Shown: in pieces, positions 33,294-42,674 of the stretch
Position numbering within the stretch: position 1 is the stretch's first letter
Layout: each line of letters opens with the position of its first letter
Origin: Eubacteriales bacterium mix99
Lineage (GTDB): Bacteria; Bacillota; Clostridia; Caldicoprobacterales; DTU083
Length of the DNA stretch: 64,000 bases
Direction: 5' to 3'
NCBI GenBank assembly: GCA_038396605.1
Contig: CP121690.1
Coordinates: forward strand, 1,086,500 to 1,150,499
Notes under the pieces: model-generated
What the model saw: only the letters and a program-made list of their open reading frames with translations
The model's database searches: none
What the model was told of the DNA's origin: nothing
Program-made: the position numbers and the translations under genes

Positions 33294-34289
33294 ATGGCAA
33301 AAGTATTATCACAGCAGGAAATTGACTCGTTGTTGACAGCATTGTCCTCCGGTGAAATTGATGCGGAGGAGGTTCAAAAGGAAGGCGAAAAGCATAAGGT
33401 GCGGCCGTATGATTTCAGGCGGCCGAACAAATTTTCCAAGGAACAGATTCATTCCCTGGAAATCATCTATGAAAATTATGCAAGAATCGCATCCAATTCT
33501 CTCTCTTCGCAGGTGCGTTCCAACATAAAGATGAAGAAGGTGTCCATTGAACAGGTTACCTATGAGGAATTTATCCGATCCATACCCAATCCCACACTGC
33601 TTTTGAATATCAAAGTGCCTCCTCTCAGCGGGGCATTGCTTCTGGAAGTCAATTTACAGTTTGCCTTTCAGATTATTGAGCTGCTGTGCGGCGGCGGGTC
33701 GGGAGCACCGATCGGGGACCGGGAGCTGACGGATATTGAAAAGGGCATTGTCCGGGGAATGCTGGATGGTTTTGTCCGAAGCATGAAGGAAGCATGGCAG
33801 GATGTTGTGGCAGTGGAGCCCTCCCTGGAGTCCGTGGAGAGCAATCCCCAGCTGAACCAGATGATGTCGCCCACCGAATCGGTTGCCCTTGTTACGTTTG
33901 TATTGGAAGTGGCGGATGTACAAAGCTTTGCCAATCTGTGCATTCCCTATCTGTCCATAGAAAAAGTCAGTGACAAGCTGACAGGACAGTCCTGGTTCCA
34001 GAAAAGCGGCTCCGAAGGGAACATGGAGTATGCAGCAGCTCTCCAGGACAGGATCCGGTCTTCCAGAGTGAACCTCAGTATCTTTTTGGGAAGTACGGAT
34101 ATTACGGTGAGGGATTTTTTGAATTTATCCGAAGGGGACGTTCTTCCACTGGACAAACCGACCGATGCACCTCTTTCCATGTATGTGGAAGACAGGATGC
34201 ATTTTCATGTCCAGCCCGGGATCTATGACGGCAAGCTGGCTGTGCAGGTAACAGATATCGTAGAAAAGGATGTGGACCGTGATGAATGA
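33294..34289 (+). CDS. fliM: Flagellar motor switch protein FliM
   Basis: FliM forms the C ring middle layer and binds CheY-P. The N-terminal CheY-binding peptide is visible as LSQQEIDSLLTAL. The middle CheC-like domain (about 40-230) includes PNKFSKEQIHSLEIIYENYAR. The C-terminal SpoA domain (about 250-325) includes LGSTDITVRDFLNLSEGDVLPLD. ATG 33294 has AAAAGGAGG upstream. The last eight bases overlap fliY. Length is 331 residues, normal. Confidence 0.97.
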   Translation: MAKVLSQQEIDSLLTALSSGEIDAEEVQKEGEKHKVRPYDFRRPNKFSKEQIHSLEIIYENYARIASNSLSSQVRSNIKMKKVSIEQVTYEEFIRSIPNPTLLLNIKVPPLSGALLLEVNLQFAFQIIELLCGGGSGAPIGDRELTDIEKGIVRGMLDGFVRSMKEAWQDVVAVEPSLESVESNPQLNQMMSPTESVALVTFVLEVADVQSFANLCIPYLSIEKVSDKLTGQSWFQKSGSEGNMEYAAALQDRIRSSRVNLSIFLGSTDITVRDFLNLSEGDVLPLDKPTDAPLSMYVEDRMHFHVQPGIYDGKLAVQVTDIVEKDVDRDE

Positions 34290-35412
34290 AAACGAAGAAG
34301 ATCTGTCCCGACAGGAAACGGATGCTCTGAGAAGCATCGGGAAAGAGGGGGAAGGCGCTCTTCTGACAGATGCGGAGAAGGATATGCTGGGGGAAGTTGG
34401 CAATATATCCATGTCAACCGCGGCAACAGCACTGTCCAAGATACTGTCCGAAAAGGTTTCGATCACAACGCCGCAGGTTTCGGTCACAACGCTGTCTGAA
34501 GTGAAGGAATCCATGACCATACCCAATGTGGTGTTTCAGGTAAAATTCCTGCAGGGATTAACGGGGTTCAATGTGCTGCTGATGAACATAGAGGATGCTT
34601 CCGTTATCGCCAGCCTGATGATGGGCGGCAACGGAAAAGGCCATACGGATCCCCTTTCGGATCTGGAGATCAGTGCCGTGTCAGAGGCCATGAACCAGAT
34701 GATCGGTTCTGCTTCCACCTCCATGGCGACCATGTTGCATCGGGATATCGACATTACTCCGCCGAGCACGCAGATTTGGGAAACCAATGCGAATATTGAA
34801 ATGGAAGGGGTCGGACAGAACCAGCCCATTGTAAAAATCGCATTCCGTATGACGGTGGAGGATCTGCTGGACAGCCAGATCATGCAGATTTTTAACCTGG
34901 AGACGGTGAAGGACATTGCCGGCAGTTTGCTGGGCGGAACGGAGCCCAAAACGGAAAAGCAATCCAAAATGCAGGGGCAGTCCAAAAAGGAATCGGATAC
35001 GGAATCGGAACAGGAATTCAAGAGAGCTACGGAAAAAACGGAATCCGGATCGGCAGGATCCGATCCGGCGCGGGGGAAATCCCGGCAGCAGCCGGTCACC
35101 ATACGGAAACCCGGCTTTGGGGAACTGGAAAACAAGCCTGTTTCGGACAAGCCGCGCAATCTGAGCCTGATCATGGATGTTCCCCTGGAGCTCAGTGTTC
35201 TTCTCGGCAGGACAAAAAAGACGATACGGGATGTACTGTCCCTGAGCCCGGGTTCTGTCGTGGAACTGGACAAGCTGGCAGAAGAGCCGCTGGAGATCTA
35301 TGTGAACGGCAAACGGATTGCCGAGGGGGAAGTGGTGGTCATCAACGAGAGTTTTGGGATTCGGATTACCAATATCATCAATGCGAAGGAACGGGTAAAA
35401 AATCTGGAATAA
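34282..35412 (+). CDS. fliY: Flagellar motor switch phosphatase FliY (CheC-FliN fusion)
   Basis: FliY occupies the FliN position of the C ring and dephosphorylates CheY-P. The N-terminal CheC-like domain has both phosphatase helices with their E-x3-N residues: MLGEVGNISMS and AVSEAMNQMIGSA. A linker of about 70 residues rich in Lys, Glu and Ser (about 222-290) follows. The C-terminal SpoA/FliN domain reads LGRTKKTIRDVLSLSPGSVVELDKLA. ATG 34282 overlaps the fliM end; AAAAGGATG lies upstream. No separate fliN or cheC exists in the window, so this protein is the likely CheY-P phosphatase. Confidence 0.95.
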   Translation: MNENEEDLSRQETDALRSIGKEGEGALLTDAEKDMLGEVGNISMSTAATALSKILSEKVSITTPQVSVTTLSEVKESMTIPNVVFQVKFLQGLTGFNVLLMNIEDASVIASLMMGGNGKGHTDPLSDLEISAVSEAMNQMIGSASTSMATMLHRDIDITPPSTQIWETNANIEMEGVGQNQPIVKIAFRMTVEDLLDSQIMQIFNLETVKDIAGSLLGGTEPKTEKQSKMQGQSKKESDTESEQEFKRATEKTESGSAGSDPARGKSRQQPVTIRKPGFGELENKPVSDKPRNLSLIMDVPLELSVLLGRTKKTIRDVLSLSPGSVVELDKLAEEPLEIYVNGKRIAEGEVVVINESFGIRITNIINAKERVKNLE

Positions 35413-35431
35413 TTTTTCCCGTCCTTTCTCC

Positions 35432-35458
35432 TAAACTATTTGGAGGGGAAACCGATTA
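35432..35458 (+). promoter_or_regulatory. Sigma-D (sigma-28) promoter of the flgM operon
   Basis: TAAA (35432-35435), 15 bases, then ACCGATTA (35451-35458). The spacing is exact and the CCGAT core is kept. The leader to flgM would be about 55 bases. Confidence 0.7.
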
Positions 35459-35521
35459 CATAAGTAGAGTGCTTAGGGAGCGGAGTTCAGAAAGCGCCAG
35501 AGAAGTGCAGGGAGGGTGAAT

Positions 35522-35839
35522 ATGAGGATCAACAGGGCAGACTATGCGGATCATGTGAGATACGTGAACCAGGCTTGTCAAAAGGAGAAGGAAAAGGAAA
35601 GCCGTTTGGGCCGGGAAGCAGATACTTCTGCGCAGAAGGATCAGATTACCCTATCGAAAACCAGCAGGGATGTCCGGAAATTTGTTGAGATGGCAGACCA
35701 GGCAGAGACAAAGGACAGCGGGAAAGTCGACCGCATCCGGCGTGCATTGGAGAACGGAGACTATAAGGTGTCTCCGGAAGAGCTGGCAGACGCGATCCTT
35801 TATAATATTTCGGAGCAGAACGGCGGCGGGGAGAAATAA
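35522..35839 (+). CDS. flgM: Anti-sigma-28 factor FlgM
   Basis: FlgM holds sigma-28 inactive until the hook is complete and FlgM is exported. The 105-residue protein has a disordered, charged N-terminal half and the C-terminal sigma-binding helices (VDRIRRALENGDYKVSPEELADAIL), the usual FlgM signature. ATG 35522 lies six bases after AGGGAGG; a GTG at 35516 is less well placed. It is the first gene of flgM-flgN-flgK-flgL and sits behind a sigma-D promoter, which closes a feedback loop with the sigma factor encoded at 62749. Confidence 0.93.
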   Translation: MRINRADYADHVRYVNQACQKEKEKESRLGREADTSAQKDQITLSKTSRDVRKFVEMADQAETKDSGKVDRIRRALENGDYKVSPEELADAILYNISEQNGGGEK

Positions 35840-36280
35840 ATGGAGCTGATTACATTTCTCACGCAGCAGAATCAAATATTGCAGAGTCTTCTGGACAGCC
35901 TGGAGAAGGAAAAGCAGGCATTGATACAGGATGACATCCAGGTGATTACGGAGGTCCTGGAAGACAAAAAGCAGGATATGAACCGATTGGAGCAGTTGGA
36001 GAAAAGCCGGAGAGAAGCTTATCCCGATGTTTCGTTGTCGAAGCTGAGGGAATCCGGCCGGCTGACAGATGGGTTGGAAGCGGCAGGAAAGGAAAGAAAG
36101 CGCCTGGCAGAGTCCATTTCGGAACTGCAGGAAACCAATCAGATGCTGACAAAGCAGTCCCTATACCATACCAGCAGGCTTCTGGACATTTTGCTGGGAG
36201 ACCGGAAGCCGACCTATAATGCCAGCGGCAAAGTGGGGGAGCAGGCTGACCGGACTTCCATACTGGATCAGTCCATATAA
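35840..36280 (+). CDS. flgN: FlgN-type flagellar export chaperone
   Basis: FlgN guards the hook-filament junction proteins FlgK and FlgL before export. The 146-residue protein is a long antiparallel helical coil (LLDSLEKEKQALIQDDIQVITEVLEDKKQDMNRL appears across residues 13-46), the FlgN pattern. The C-terminal tail (from TYNASGKV) is flexible. Its ATG directly follows the flgM stop. The genes for its two clients come next in the operon, which supports the assignment more than the low-complexity sequence does. Confidence 0.85.
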   Translation: MELITFLTQQNQILQSLLDSLEKEKQALIQDDIQVITEVLEDKKQDMNRLEQLEKSRREAYPDVSLSKLRESGRLTDGLEAAGKERKRLAESISELQETNQMLTKQSLYHTSRLLDILLGDRKPTYNASGKVGEQADRTSILDQSI

Positions 36281-36355
36281 AATAGATAAGCAGGAACGGA
36301 AGCAAAAGAGCAGGACCAGCTCAACAGGATTCATTATCCAAAGGAAGTGAAATCA

Positions 36356-38017
36356 TTGTCCGGTATATTTCTAACCATAAACACGGCCAAAAGAGGGATG
36401 TTTGCCGTACAGCAGGGGATTCAGACGGCGGGCCACAATATTGCTAATGCGGATACCGACGGGTTTTCCAGACAAAGGGTGGAGCTGGTAACCACGCCCG
36501 GTTATCGGATCCCGGGAGCGGGACTGGTTGGGACGGGAGTGGATATTTCCACCATTGCCCGTGTGCGGGATGCCTATCTGGATACCCAGATCCGTTATGA
36601 AAGCAGTATTGCCGGCCAATACAAGGCGAGGCAGGAAACCCTGGAGCAGGTTGAAATGACCTTTATGGAGCCCGGGGAAAACGGGCTCAATACCTATATC
36701 GGAAAAATGTGGGATGCGTGGCAGGACCTTGGCGATCACCCGGAGAACCCCAATACCCGTATTCTGGTTCGGGAAAATGCCCGGACTCTGACAGACAATA
36801 TAAATCATCTGTATCGTCGGCTGGATACCCTGAAGTCTGACAGCATTCATCTGGAAGAGAAAAGCGTACAGGATGTCCATTCGATACTTACGCAGGTCCG
36901 GAATCTGAACCGACAGATCTCCAGAATCCGGATTTCCGGGGAGCAGCCCAATGATCTGCTGGACCAGCGGGATCTGTTGCTGGATCAGCTTTCCGGGATG
37001 ATCGATTTTTCTTCTTCGGAGGATAAATACGGACAGGTCACCATTACCCATTCGTGCGGGCCGGATTCCACGGAATCCATTGAGCTCCTGGGGACCCAAA
37101 AGGGATCGGAAATAAAATACGAAATGGCCGTTGTCCGAAGTGTGGAGAGGGACAGCGACGGCATGTACCATGTATCCGTGGTCCGGGGCGGCAGTTCGCC
37201 GGGCGGCGCGGAAACCCTGACCCTGTCCGAAGAGGAATACCAGGATTCCGGTTTGACGGAAGGCGCTGTTTTATATGATGAAAGGCCAGGGGAGGCCATT
37301 GTCAGCAAAGATCTGAAGCCGCTTCCCGTTTCCGGTGGTTCATTGAAGGGCTATCCGTCCGTCAGTCAGGAGATATCCGGCTATCAGGATCAATTGGATG
37401 GTCTGGCCAGGGCAATTGCCTATACCGTGAATACGGTTCATACGACCAAGCTGAACGGGGAAAAGGCCGCAACCAAATACTCTTTCTTTGTCGGGGACGG
37501 CGGGAGTGATGATCCGGAGCACATCAATGCCGGTAATATTACGGTAAATCCGGAGATCATGAAGGACGCAAGCCGGATCAATGCCGGAAAAATGCTGGAC
37601 GGCGGTCTCCCGGGAAATGGAGACCGTGCTTTGTCGATTGCCCGGCTTCGGAATGTCAGACTGCCGATACAGGAATTCATGGACGATCCCATCGCTGCGG
37701 CCCGGCATCTGGATGAAAATTACCAGGCAGGGGATATGCAGTTCGATCCGGTTGCCGGCGGCAGCACCATAGAAGGATATTTCAAGGATATCATCGCGGA
37801 ACTGGGCGTATCCTCCCAGGAAGCTGTAAAAATGGGGAAAAACCAGGATGCCCTGACCAATCAGCTGATTCAGAGACGCTATTCGGTTTCGGGGGTATCC
37901 ATTGATGAGGAAATCACCAATCTCATACAACTCCAGCATGTTTACCAGGCCAATGCCAATGTCCTGTCCACACTGACCACCATGCTGGATACGCTGATCA
38001 ATCGGATGGGGGTATAA
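36356..38017 (+). CDS. flgK: Hook-associated protein 1
   Basis: FlgK forms the first ring of the hook-filament junction. The N-terminus has the axial-protein motif QGIQTAGHNIANADTDGFSRQRVEL, and the C-terminus ends in a long helix (IDEEITNLIQLQHVYQANANVLSTL). The middle (about residues 180-440) is the variable outer domain. I choose TTG 36356, nine bases after AAAGGAAG, over the GTG at 36347 that overlaps that site; the protein then begins MSGIFLTINTAKRG. Length is 553 residues. flgL follows four bases downstream. Confidence 0.95.
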   Translation: MSGIFLTINTAKRGMFAVQQGIQTAGHNIANADTDGFSRQRVELVTTPGYRIPGAGLVGTGVDISTIARVRDAYLDTQIRYESSIAGQYKARQETLEQVEMTFMEPGENGLNTYIGKMWDAWQDLGDHPENPNTRILVRENARTLTDNINHLYRRLDTLKSDSIHLEEKSVQDVHSILTQVRNLNRQISRIRISGEQPNDLLDQRDLLLDQLSGMIDFSSSEDKYGQVTITHSCGPDSTESIELLGTQKGSEIKYEMAVVRSVERDSDGMYHVSVVRGGSSPGGAETLTLSEEEYQDSGLTEGAVLYDERPGEAIVSKDLKPLPVSGGSLKGYPSVSQEISGYQDQLDGLARAIAYTVNTVHTTKLNGEKAATKYSFFVGDGGSDDPEHINAGNITVNPEIMKDASRINAGKMLDGGLPGNGDRALSIARLRNVRLPIQEFMDDPIAAARHLDENYQAGDMQFDPVAGGSTIEGYFKDIIAELGVSSQEAVKMGKNQDALTNQLIQRRYSVSGVSIDEEITNLIQLQHVYQANANVLSTLTTMLDTLINRMGV

Positions 38018-38021
38018 TGGA

Positions 38022-38966
38022 ATGAGAATCACCAATCAGGGGATCCTACAGAACTATCTGACCAACCTGAACCGCAACCTTGAAAATATGTCCGTTTATC
38101 AGAATCAGCTTTCCTCCGGAAAGGAAATCAGCAGGCCCTCTGATGATCCGTTTGCTGTAACACGCACCATGTCCCTTACCACCTCCATTCATCAGAATGA
38201 ACAGTATCTGCAGAATATTGAGGATGCCATGGACTGGGTGGATATGTCGGATTCTGCCATGGACAGCATCGGCAGTGCCATGAATCGTTTAAGGGAGTTG
38301 GTTCTGGAAGGCGCCAACGGTACGAATGACGGGTCTGCGGAAGATGCCATATCCGATGAAGTGAAACAGATTGTAAGCCAGCTGGCTCAGTTGGGAAACA
38401 CTAATTATGACGGCAGATATATTTTTGGCGGTCAGGAAACGACAAAGCCTCCCTTTCGTGTGGATGAGAATGGGATGCTGTATTATGATGGTGCAGAGGG
38501 TGCGGGGGAGACGATGCTGTCCAGGGAGATTTCCCAGGATGTAGTGATCGAAATCAATGTGCCCGGCATCTGGATCATGAACGGGAAAAACGGTGAGTTT
38601 TCAGAAACTTCGGATCCTGCGGATTTTTCCAATACGTTGGCCGGAACACTCACTGACATATTAAAAGCTCTGGAGGAAGGGGACGTGGAAGCTCTGGGCG
38701 GGAAGCTGCTGGAGCAGATCGACGGCCATATTGATAATATGCTGTCCATCCGATCCGAATTGGGCGCAAAATCCAATCGGCTGGATGCCGCAAAGAAAAA
38801 AAATGAAGAAGAGAGCTTCAATATGACAAAGATGAAGTCCAAAACGGAGGACATTGATTTTGCAGAAAAGATCATGCAGTACATGACGATGACCAATGTT
38901 TACGTTGCTTCCCTGTCTGTCGGGGCAAAGATTCTGCAGCCGACAATTCTTGACTTTCTCAAATAG
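38022..38966 (+). CDS. flgL: Hook-associated protein 3
   Basis: FlgL is the second junction ring, next to the flagellin filament. It begins MRITNQGILQNYLTNLNRNLENMSVYQNQLSSGKEISRPSDDP over the first 43 residues, the flagellin-like D0/D1 region, and ends with the matching helix (YMTMTNVYVASLSVGAKILQPTILDFL). Length is 314 residues. It ends the flgM operon; a strong hairpin terminator follows at 39059. Confidence 0.94.
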   Translation: MRITNQGILQNYLTNLNRNLENMSVYQNQLSSGKEISRPSDDPFAVTRTMSLTTSIHQNEQYLQNIEDAMDWVDMSDSAMDSIGSAMNRLRELVLEGANGTNDGSAEDAISDEVKQIVSQLAQLGNTNYDGRYIFGGQETTKPPFRVDENGMLYYDGAEGAGETMLSREISQDVVIEINVPGIWIMNGKNGEFSETSDPADFSNTLAGTLTDILKALEEGDVEALGGKLLEQIDGHIDNMLSIRSELGAKSNRLDAAKKKNEEESFNMTKMKSKTEDIDFAEKIMQYMTMTNVYVASLSVGAKILQPTILDFLK

Positions 38967-39058
38967 ATAAAAAAGCTTCCATAAATCCATATAATGTTAT
39001 CAGAGAGGTCCGTCCGGGATATCCTGGTTGAGTGATTGGGCTTTTTTGGGGCGGAGAG

Positions 39059-39097
39059 AAGGAAAACACGGTGGTTTTGCCGTGTTTTCCTTATTTT
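39059..39097 (+). terminator. Strong terminator between flgL and fliC
   Basis: A perfect 13-bp stem, AAGGAAAACACGG (39059-39071) and CCGTGTTTTCCTT (39080-39092), encloses an 8-base loop. ATTTT follows. It separates flagellin transcription from the flgM operon. Confidence 0.85.
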
Positions 39098-39130
39098 CCG
39101 GGATTTTCTTCATATTTCTGACGTCCGCGC

Positions 39131-39157
39131 TAAACTTATTTTACAAGGTTCCGATAG
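39131..39157 (+). promoter_or_regulatory. Sigma-D (sigma-28) promoter of flagellin
   Basis: TAAA (39131-39134), 15 bases, then TCCGATAG (39150-39157). The leader to fliC is about 85 bases and contains AAGGAGGAAAG just before the ATG. Confidence 0.85.
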
Positions 39158-39249
39158 ATAATAATGAAAAGGGAAATCAGGCGGCCGCCGGTTTTCCGTT
39201 CCATGCAGACCAGGCAGAAATGCCAACGAAGATTGAAGGAGGAAAGATT

Positions 39250-40503
39250 ATGAGAATTAACAATAACCTGATGGCCATGAATACTTATCGCCAGTTGGGA
39301 TTGGGCGAAGCTGCAGCCTCCAGATCCATGGAAAAGCTGTCTTCCGGTTATCGAATCAACCGTGCGGGAGATGACGCAGCAGGGCTGGCTATTTCAGAAA
39401 AGATGAGAGGACAGATCCGGGGCCTGACACAGGCTTCCAGGAATGCACAGGACAGTATCTCCCTGGTTCAGTCCGCAGAGGGTGCCCTGAGTGAGACACA
39501 GGCGATCCTTCAGAGAATGCGGGAGCTGGCGGTACAATCCGCAAGTGACACAAATGTAAATGCAGACCGGACAGCTGTACAAAATGAAATGGATCAGCTG
39601 GCCGAAGAAGTATCCAGAATATCCAATGATACCGAGTTCAACACGCAGAAGCTTTTGGACGGCAGTTTCAGCGGGACATTCCATATTGGCGCAAACGAAA
39701 GCCAGAACCTGCGGCTGTCGATCAGCAATATGTCATCTTCCGCGCTGGGCACCACTGCAGTGAATGTTACCGCTGATGAAGCCGGAACCGTTGTGAACAC
39801 AGGGAATTCTTTCAGTGATGGAGTTTATAACGTAACGGCAGAAGACGAGAAATATTATCTGGCGGACAGCAACGGCAAGAACGTCGCCAGCAGTGATGAT
39901 GGATTGACTTTCACATCCCTGACAGTGGAGGGGGACACCGTTACCTTTACCGATGAAGTGCTGTCCGGTACCGTAGCCATCAAGGGTGATGCGGCTGTGG
40001 GATCGGCCAGGGTGGCCAATAACGGTTTGGAAGCCGGGACTTATACGGTTTCCGGTACGAATCTGATTGACAAGAATGGCAATGTCATTGCAAAAGCAGG
40101 CGATTCCGGAGAGGGCACGGCGTTTACGGCATTGGACGGTGAAACCGTTCTCTTCACCGTGAACGATGCGCTGGAAGACGGCGCTTCGGTAAAGGTCGGC
40201 GGGATTGATGTGTCCAGCCAGACCGCTGCGGATCATGCCATTACCACCATCAATGATGCCATTACCAGTGTTTCCAATGAAAGGGCAAAACTTGGTGCGA
40301 CGCAGAACAGACTGGATCACACCATCAAGAATCTGGATACTTCCTCAGAGAACCTGCAGTCTGCCGAGTCCCGTATCCGCGACGTGGATATGGCCAAGGA
40401 AATGATGGAATTTACAAAGGACAGCATTCTGCAGCAGGCGGCACAGGCCATGCTTGCGCAGGCAAACCAGGCTCCTCAGGGAGTACTGCAGTTACTCCGG
40501 TAA
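39250..40503 (+). CDS. fliC: Flagellin
   Basis: Flagellin builds the filament outside the cell. The N-terminal D0/D1 region (about residues 1-165) starts MRINNNLMAMNTYRQLG and has KLSSGYRINRAGDDAAGLAISEKMR. The C-terminal region (about 330-417) ends NAITS-type helix then AQAMLAQANQAPQGVLQLLR. The centre (about 170-325) is a surface-exposed variable domain, 155 residues with repeated beta-rich VTADE and TFTDEV segments. ATG 39250 follows AAGGAGGAAAGATT; the frame begins upstream at 39028 but this is leader RNA. Single gene with its own sigma-D promoter and terminator. Length is 417 residues. Confidence 0.97.
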   Translation: MRINNNLMAMNTYRQLGLGEAAASRSMEKLSSGYRINRAGDDAAGLAISEKMRGQIRGLTQASRNAQDSISLVQSAEGALSETQAILQRMRELAVQSASDTNVNADRTAVQNEMDQLAEEVSRISNDTEFNTQKLLDGSFSGTFHIGANESQNLRLSISNMSSSALGTTAVNVTADEAGTVVNTGNSFSDGVYNVTAEDEKYYLADSNGKNVASSDDGLTFTSLTVEGDTVTFTDEVLSGTVAIKGDAAVGSARVANNGLEAGTYTVSGTNLIDKNGNVIAKAGDSGEGTAFTALDGETVLFTVNDALEDGASVKVGGIDVSSQTAADHAITTINDAITSVSNERAKLGATQNRLDHTIKNLDTSSENLQSAESRIRDVDMAKEMMEFTKDSILQQAAQAMLAQANQAPQGVLQLLR

Positions 40504-40537
40504 AGATAGAATAATTGGACAGGATAGAATGCAGAAA

Positions 40538-40571
40538 ACCGGTCAGATAAAACTGATCGGTCTTTTTTTTT
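40538..40571 (+). terminator. Rho-independent terminator after fliC
   Basis: ACCGGTCAG (40538-40546) and CTGATCGGT (40553-40561) form a 9-bp stem with one G-T pair, followed by TC and eight or more T residues. Confidence 0.9.
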
Positions 40572-40679
40572 ATAAATACCTGTACGAAGCTGGCTTTGTG
40601 TTGTATAATGAATTCCGACATCATTTGGCCTTTCGGACAGGAAATCCTATAAAATCTATAAAAAAAATATACTTTTCCC

Positions 40680-40706
40680 TAAAGTAATTTAAAATTCATC
40701 CGATAA
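40680..40706 (+). promoter_or_regulatory. Sigma-D (sigma-28) promoter of the fliD operon
   Basis: TAAA (40680-40683), 15 bases, then TCCGATAA (40699-40706). It lies in the 303-base gap between fliC and fliD, whose other content is the fliC terminator and an AT-rich stretch. Confidence 0.8.
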
Positions 40707-40806
40707 TATTATCAGAGGTTCTTACCATTGAGCCGGATCGGTTTTCATACAGGAAACCGGTAAACATATGGCGGAACAAAGCAGGGAATACAGGGGGGAA
40801 TGAGCA

Positions 40807-42618
40807 ATGCCTGTCAGAATAGGCGGATTGGCATCCGGCATGGATATTGACGGAATTGTCAGTGACCTTATGAAAGCAGAGCGTACGCGGACAGATAAAG
40901 TGACGCAGGAGAAGACTCTTCTGGAGTGGACCCGGAAGGCTTATACCGATGTCAACAAGCTGTTTGCGGAGTTTATTTTAAGAACACGGGAGTCCTTTGG
41001 GCTGACGGATTCTTCGTCCGGTTTCCTTGTCAATCAATCCGTACGCGGCCTGAAATGGATTCGCAGGGCTACGGTTGGGGATGTCGGCATTGCGGATGTT
41101 TCTGCCAGGGCGGGGGCCGCGAACGGAGCCAATGAACTGACGGTCACACAGCTGGCGGCCAACTGGTCTGCCGCAAGCAGCGACGGGATATCTGCGGCGG
41201 GACAGAGCCGCTCCAATCTGGCCTCCCAGTTTGGGCTGACAGATGAGGATGTCGTTCATCTTACCATCTCCACCGGAACCGGCACAAAGGAGCAAAAGGT
41301 TCAGATAACGATTGAAAATGGCATGGCATCGGTAATAAAAACATCATATGGGGCAGGAGAGGACGGGGAAGATTCCGTAATTTCACTTCTGAGCGGAAAG
41401 GATATCTCCGATCTGTCCCTGAAAGAGCTGACCCGTCAAATCAACAGGGCGGATATTGGAGTGACCGCCTCCTATGAGGAATCCATTGACCGGTTTTTCC
41501 TGCAGACAAATCAGACAGGAGCGGAAAATACGGTTTCCTTTTCCGATGAAAGTGTCCTGCATGATGAAACAGGGCAGCCCATTCTGGATATGGATGGGAA
41601 TGCAACTTCCTTTCTGAGCAAATTGAAGCTGAAGTACGAAACAATGGGAACCAATGCGGCCGGTCAGCCGGTACAGATGCCGGCCGATGTTTTGCCGGGC
41701 ACTTATGCAGGCCGGGATGCGGTGTTTGATTTTGGTGCCGCCCTTGGCATTACCAGGCCCTCCAATCAGTTTACCGTCAATGACATCGATTTCGATTTGA
41801 AAGCAGTGGGTCGGACAACGGTCCATGTGGATACGGATGAAGATGCTGTTATGGAAAAAATAACGGAGTTTCAAAGTTCGTACAACGAGCTGATCGATAA
41901 AATCGATTCATTGCTCAGGGAAGAAGAGTATCGGGATTATCCGCCTCTGACCGCAGAGCAGAAAAGTGAAATGACGGAAAAGGAAATTGAACTTTGGGAG
42001 GGTAAGGCCAAAAGCGGATTGCTGCGAAACGACTCCCTTATCGGCCAGGTCATGCAGAAAGCCCGCCTGGGTCTGTATGAAAGAGTAAAGGGCCTGGACG
42101 GAAGCTTTGATCAGCTGACAGAGATCGGGATTACGACGGAGCGGTATGCCGCAGGCACCATGGGCGGCCGGCTGGAAATTGATGAAGGCAAACTGCGGGA
42201 AGCCATACGCAAGGATCCGGAAGGTATTGTGGATCTTCTTTTTCATCAGCCCGATCCCGGTATTTCAGATGAAACGGAGAAGCGACAGGATACGGGACTG
42301 GTTGGCAGGATGTATGGGGACATGATATCCGGCATGAAGGAAATCATCCTCCGGGCGGGTCCGGGAGAAGACGCAAAACTGTATCGCAGTGTGAATTCCA
42401 CCATGCTGTTGGATTTTGTGACAAAGCACGGCAGCATCAGCATGCTGGATGAATCCATCAGCGATTATGAGGAGAAGGTTTATCGCATGGGGCTTCGCCT
42501 GGCAGACAAGGAAGAGAGTTACTGGAAAAAATTTACTGCCATGGAGACAGCGCTCAATAAAATGTATTCCCAGAGTAACTGGCTGACGCAGCAGCTGGGG
42601 ATGAAGTCCGGCAACTGA
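40807..42618 (+). CDS. fliD: Flagellar filament capping protein
   Basis: FliD caps the growing filament and folds incoming flagellin. The N-terminus MPVRIGGLASGMDIDGIV is diagnostic, as is the early KVTQEKTLLEWTRKAYTDVN. The C-terminal half has ERVKGLDGSFDQLTEIGITTERYA and the final helix KKFTAMETALNKMYSQSNWL. The middle (about residues 75-330) is variable. Length is 603 residues, at the larger end. ATG 40807 lies nine bases after GGGGGG. Two chaperone genes follow. Confidence 0.95.
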   Translation: MPVRIGGLASGMDIDGIVSDLMKAERTRTDKVTQEKTLLEWTRKAYTDVNKLFAEFILRTRESFGLTDSSSGFLVNQSVRGLKWIRRATVGDVGIADVSARAGAANGANELTVTQLAANWSAASSDGISAAGQSRSNLASQFGLTDEDVVHLTISTGTGTKEQKVQITIENGMASVIKTSYGAGEDGEDSVISLLSGKDISDLSLKELTRQINRADIGVTASYEESIDRFFLQTNQTGAENTVSFSDESVLHDETGQPILDMDGNATSFLSKLKLKYETMGTNAAGQPVQMPADVLPGTYAGRDAVFDFGAALGITRPSNQFTVNDIDFDLKAVGRTTVHVDTDEDAVMEKITEFQSSYNELIDKIDSLLREEEYRDYPPLTAEQKSEMTEKEIELWEGKAKSGLLRNDSLIGQVMQKARLGLYERVKGLDGSFDQLTEIGITTERYAAGTMGGRLEIDEGKLREAIRKDPEGIVDLLFHQPDPGISDETEKRQDTGLVGRMYGDMISGMKEIILRAGPGEDAKLYRSVNSTMLLDFVTKHGSISMLDESISDYEEKVYRMGLRLADKEESYWKKFTAMETALNKMYSQSNWLTQQLGMKSGN

Positions 42619-42674
42619 CCGTTCGTGAGGCTGCCGGGAAGGCAGCGGAGACGGTACGGAGGATGGAGGATACG

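Noticed and set aside
39028-39249. N-terminal extension of flagellin by 74 residues
   Set aside because: The sequence contains the flgL terminator and the sigma-D promoter. The conserved flagellin start is at 39250 behind AAGGAGG.
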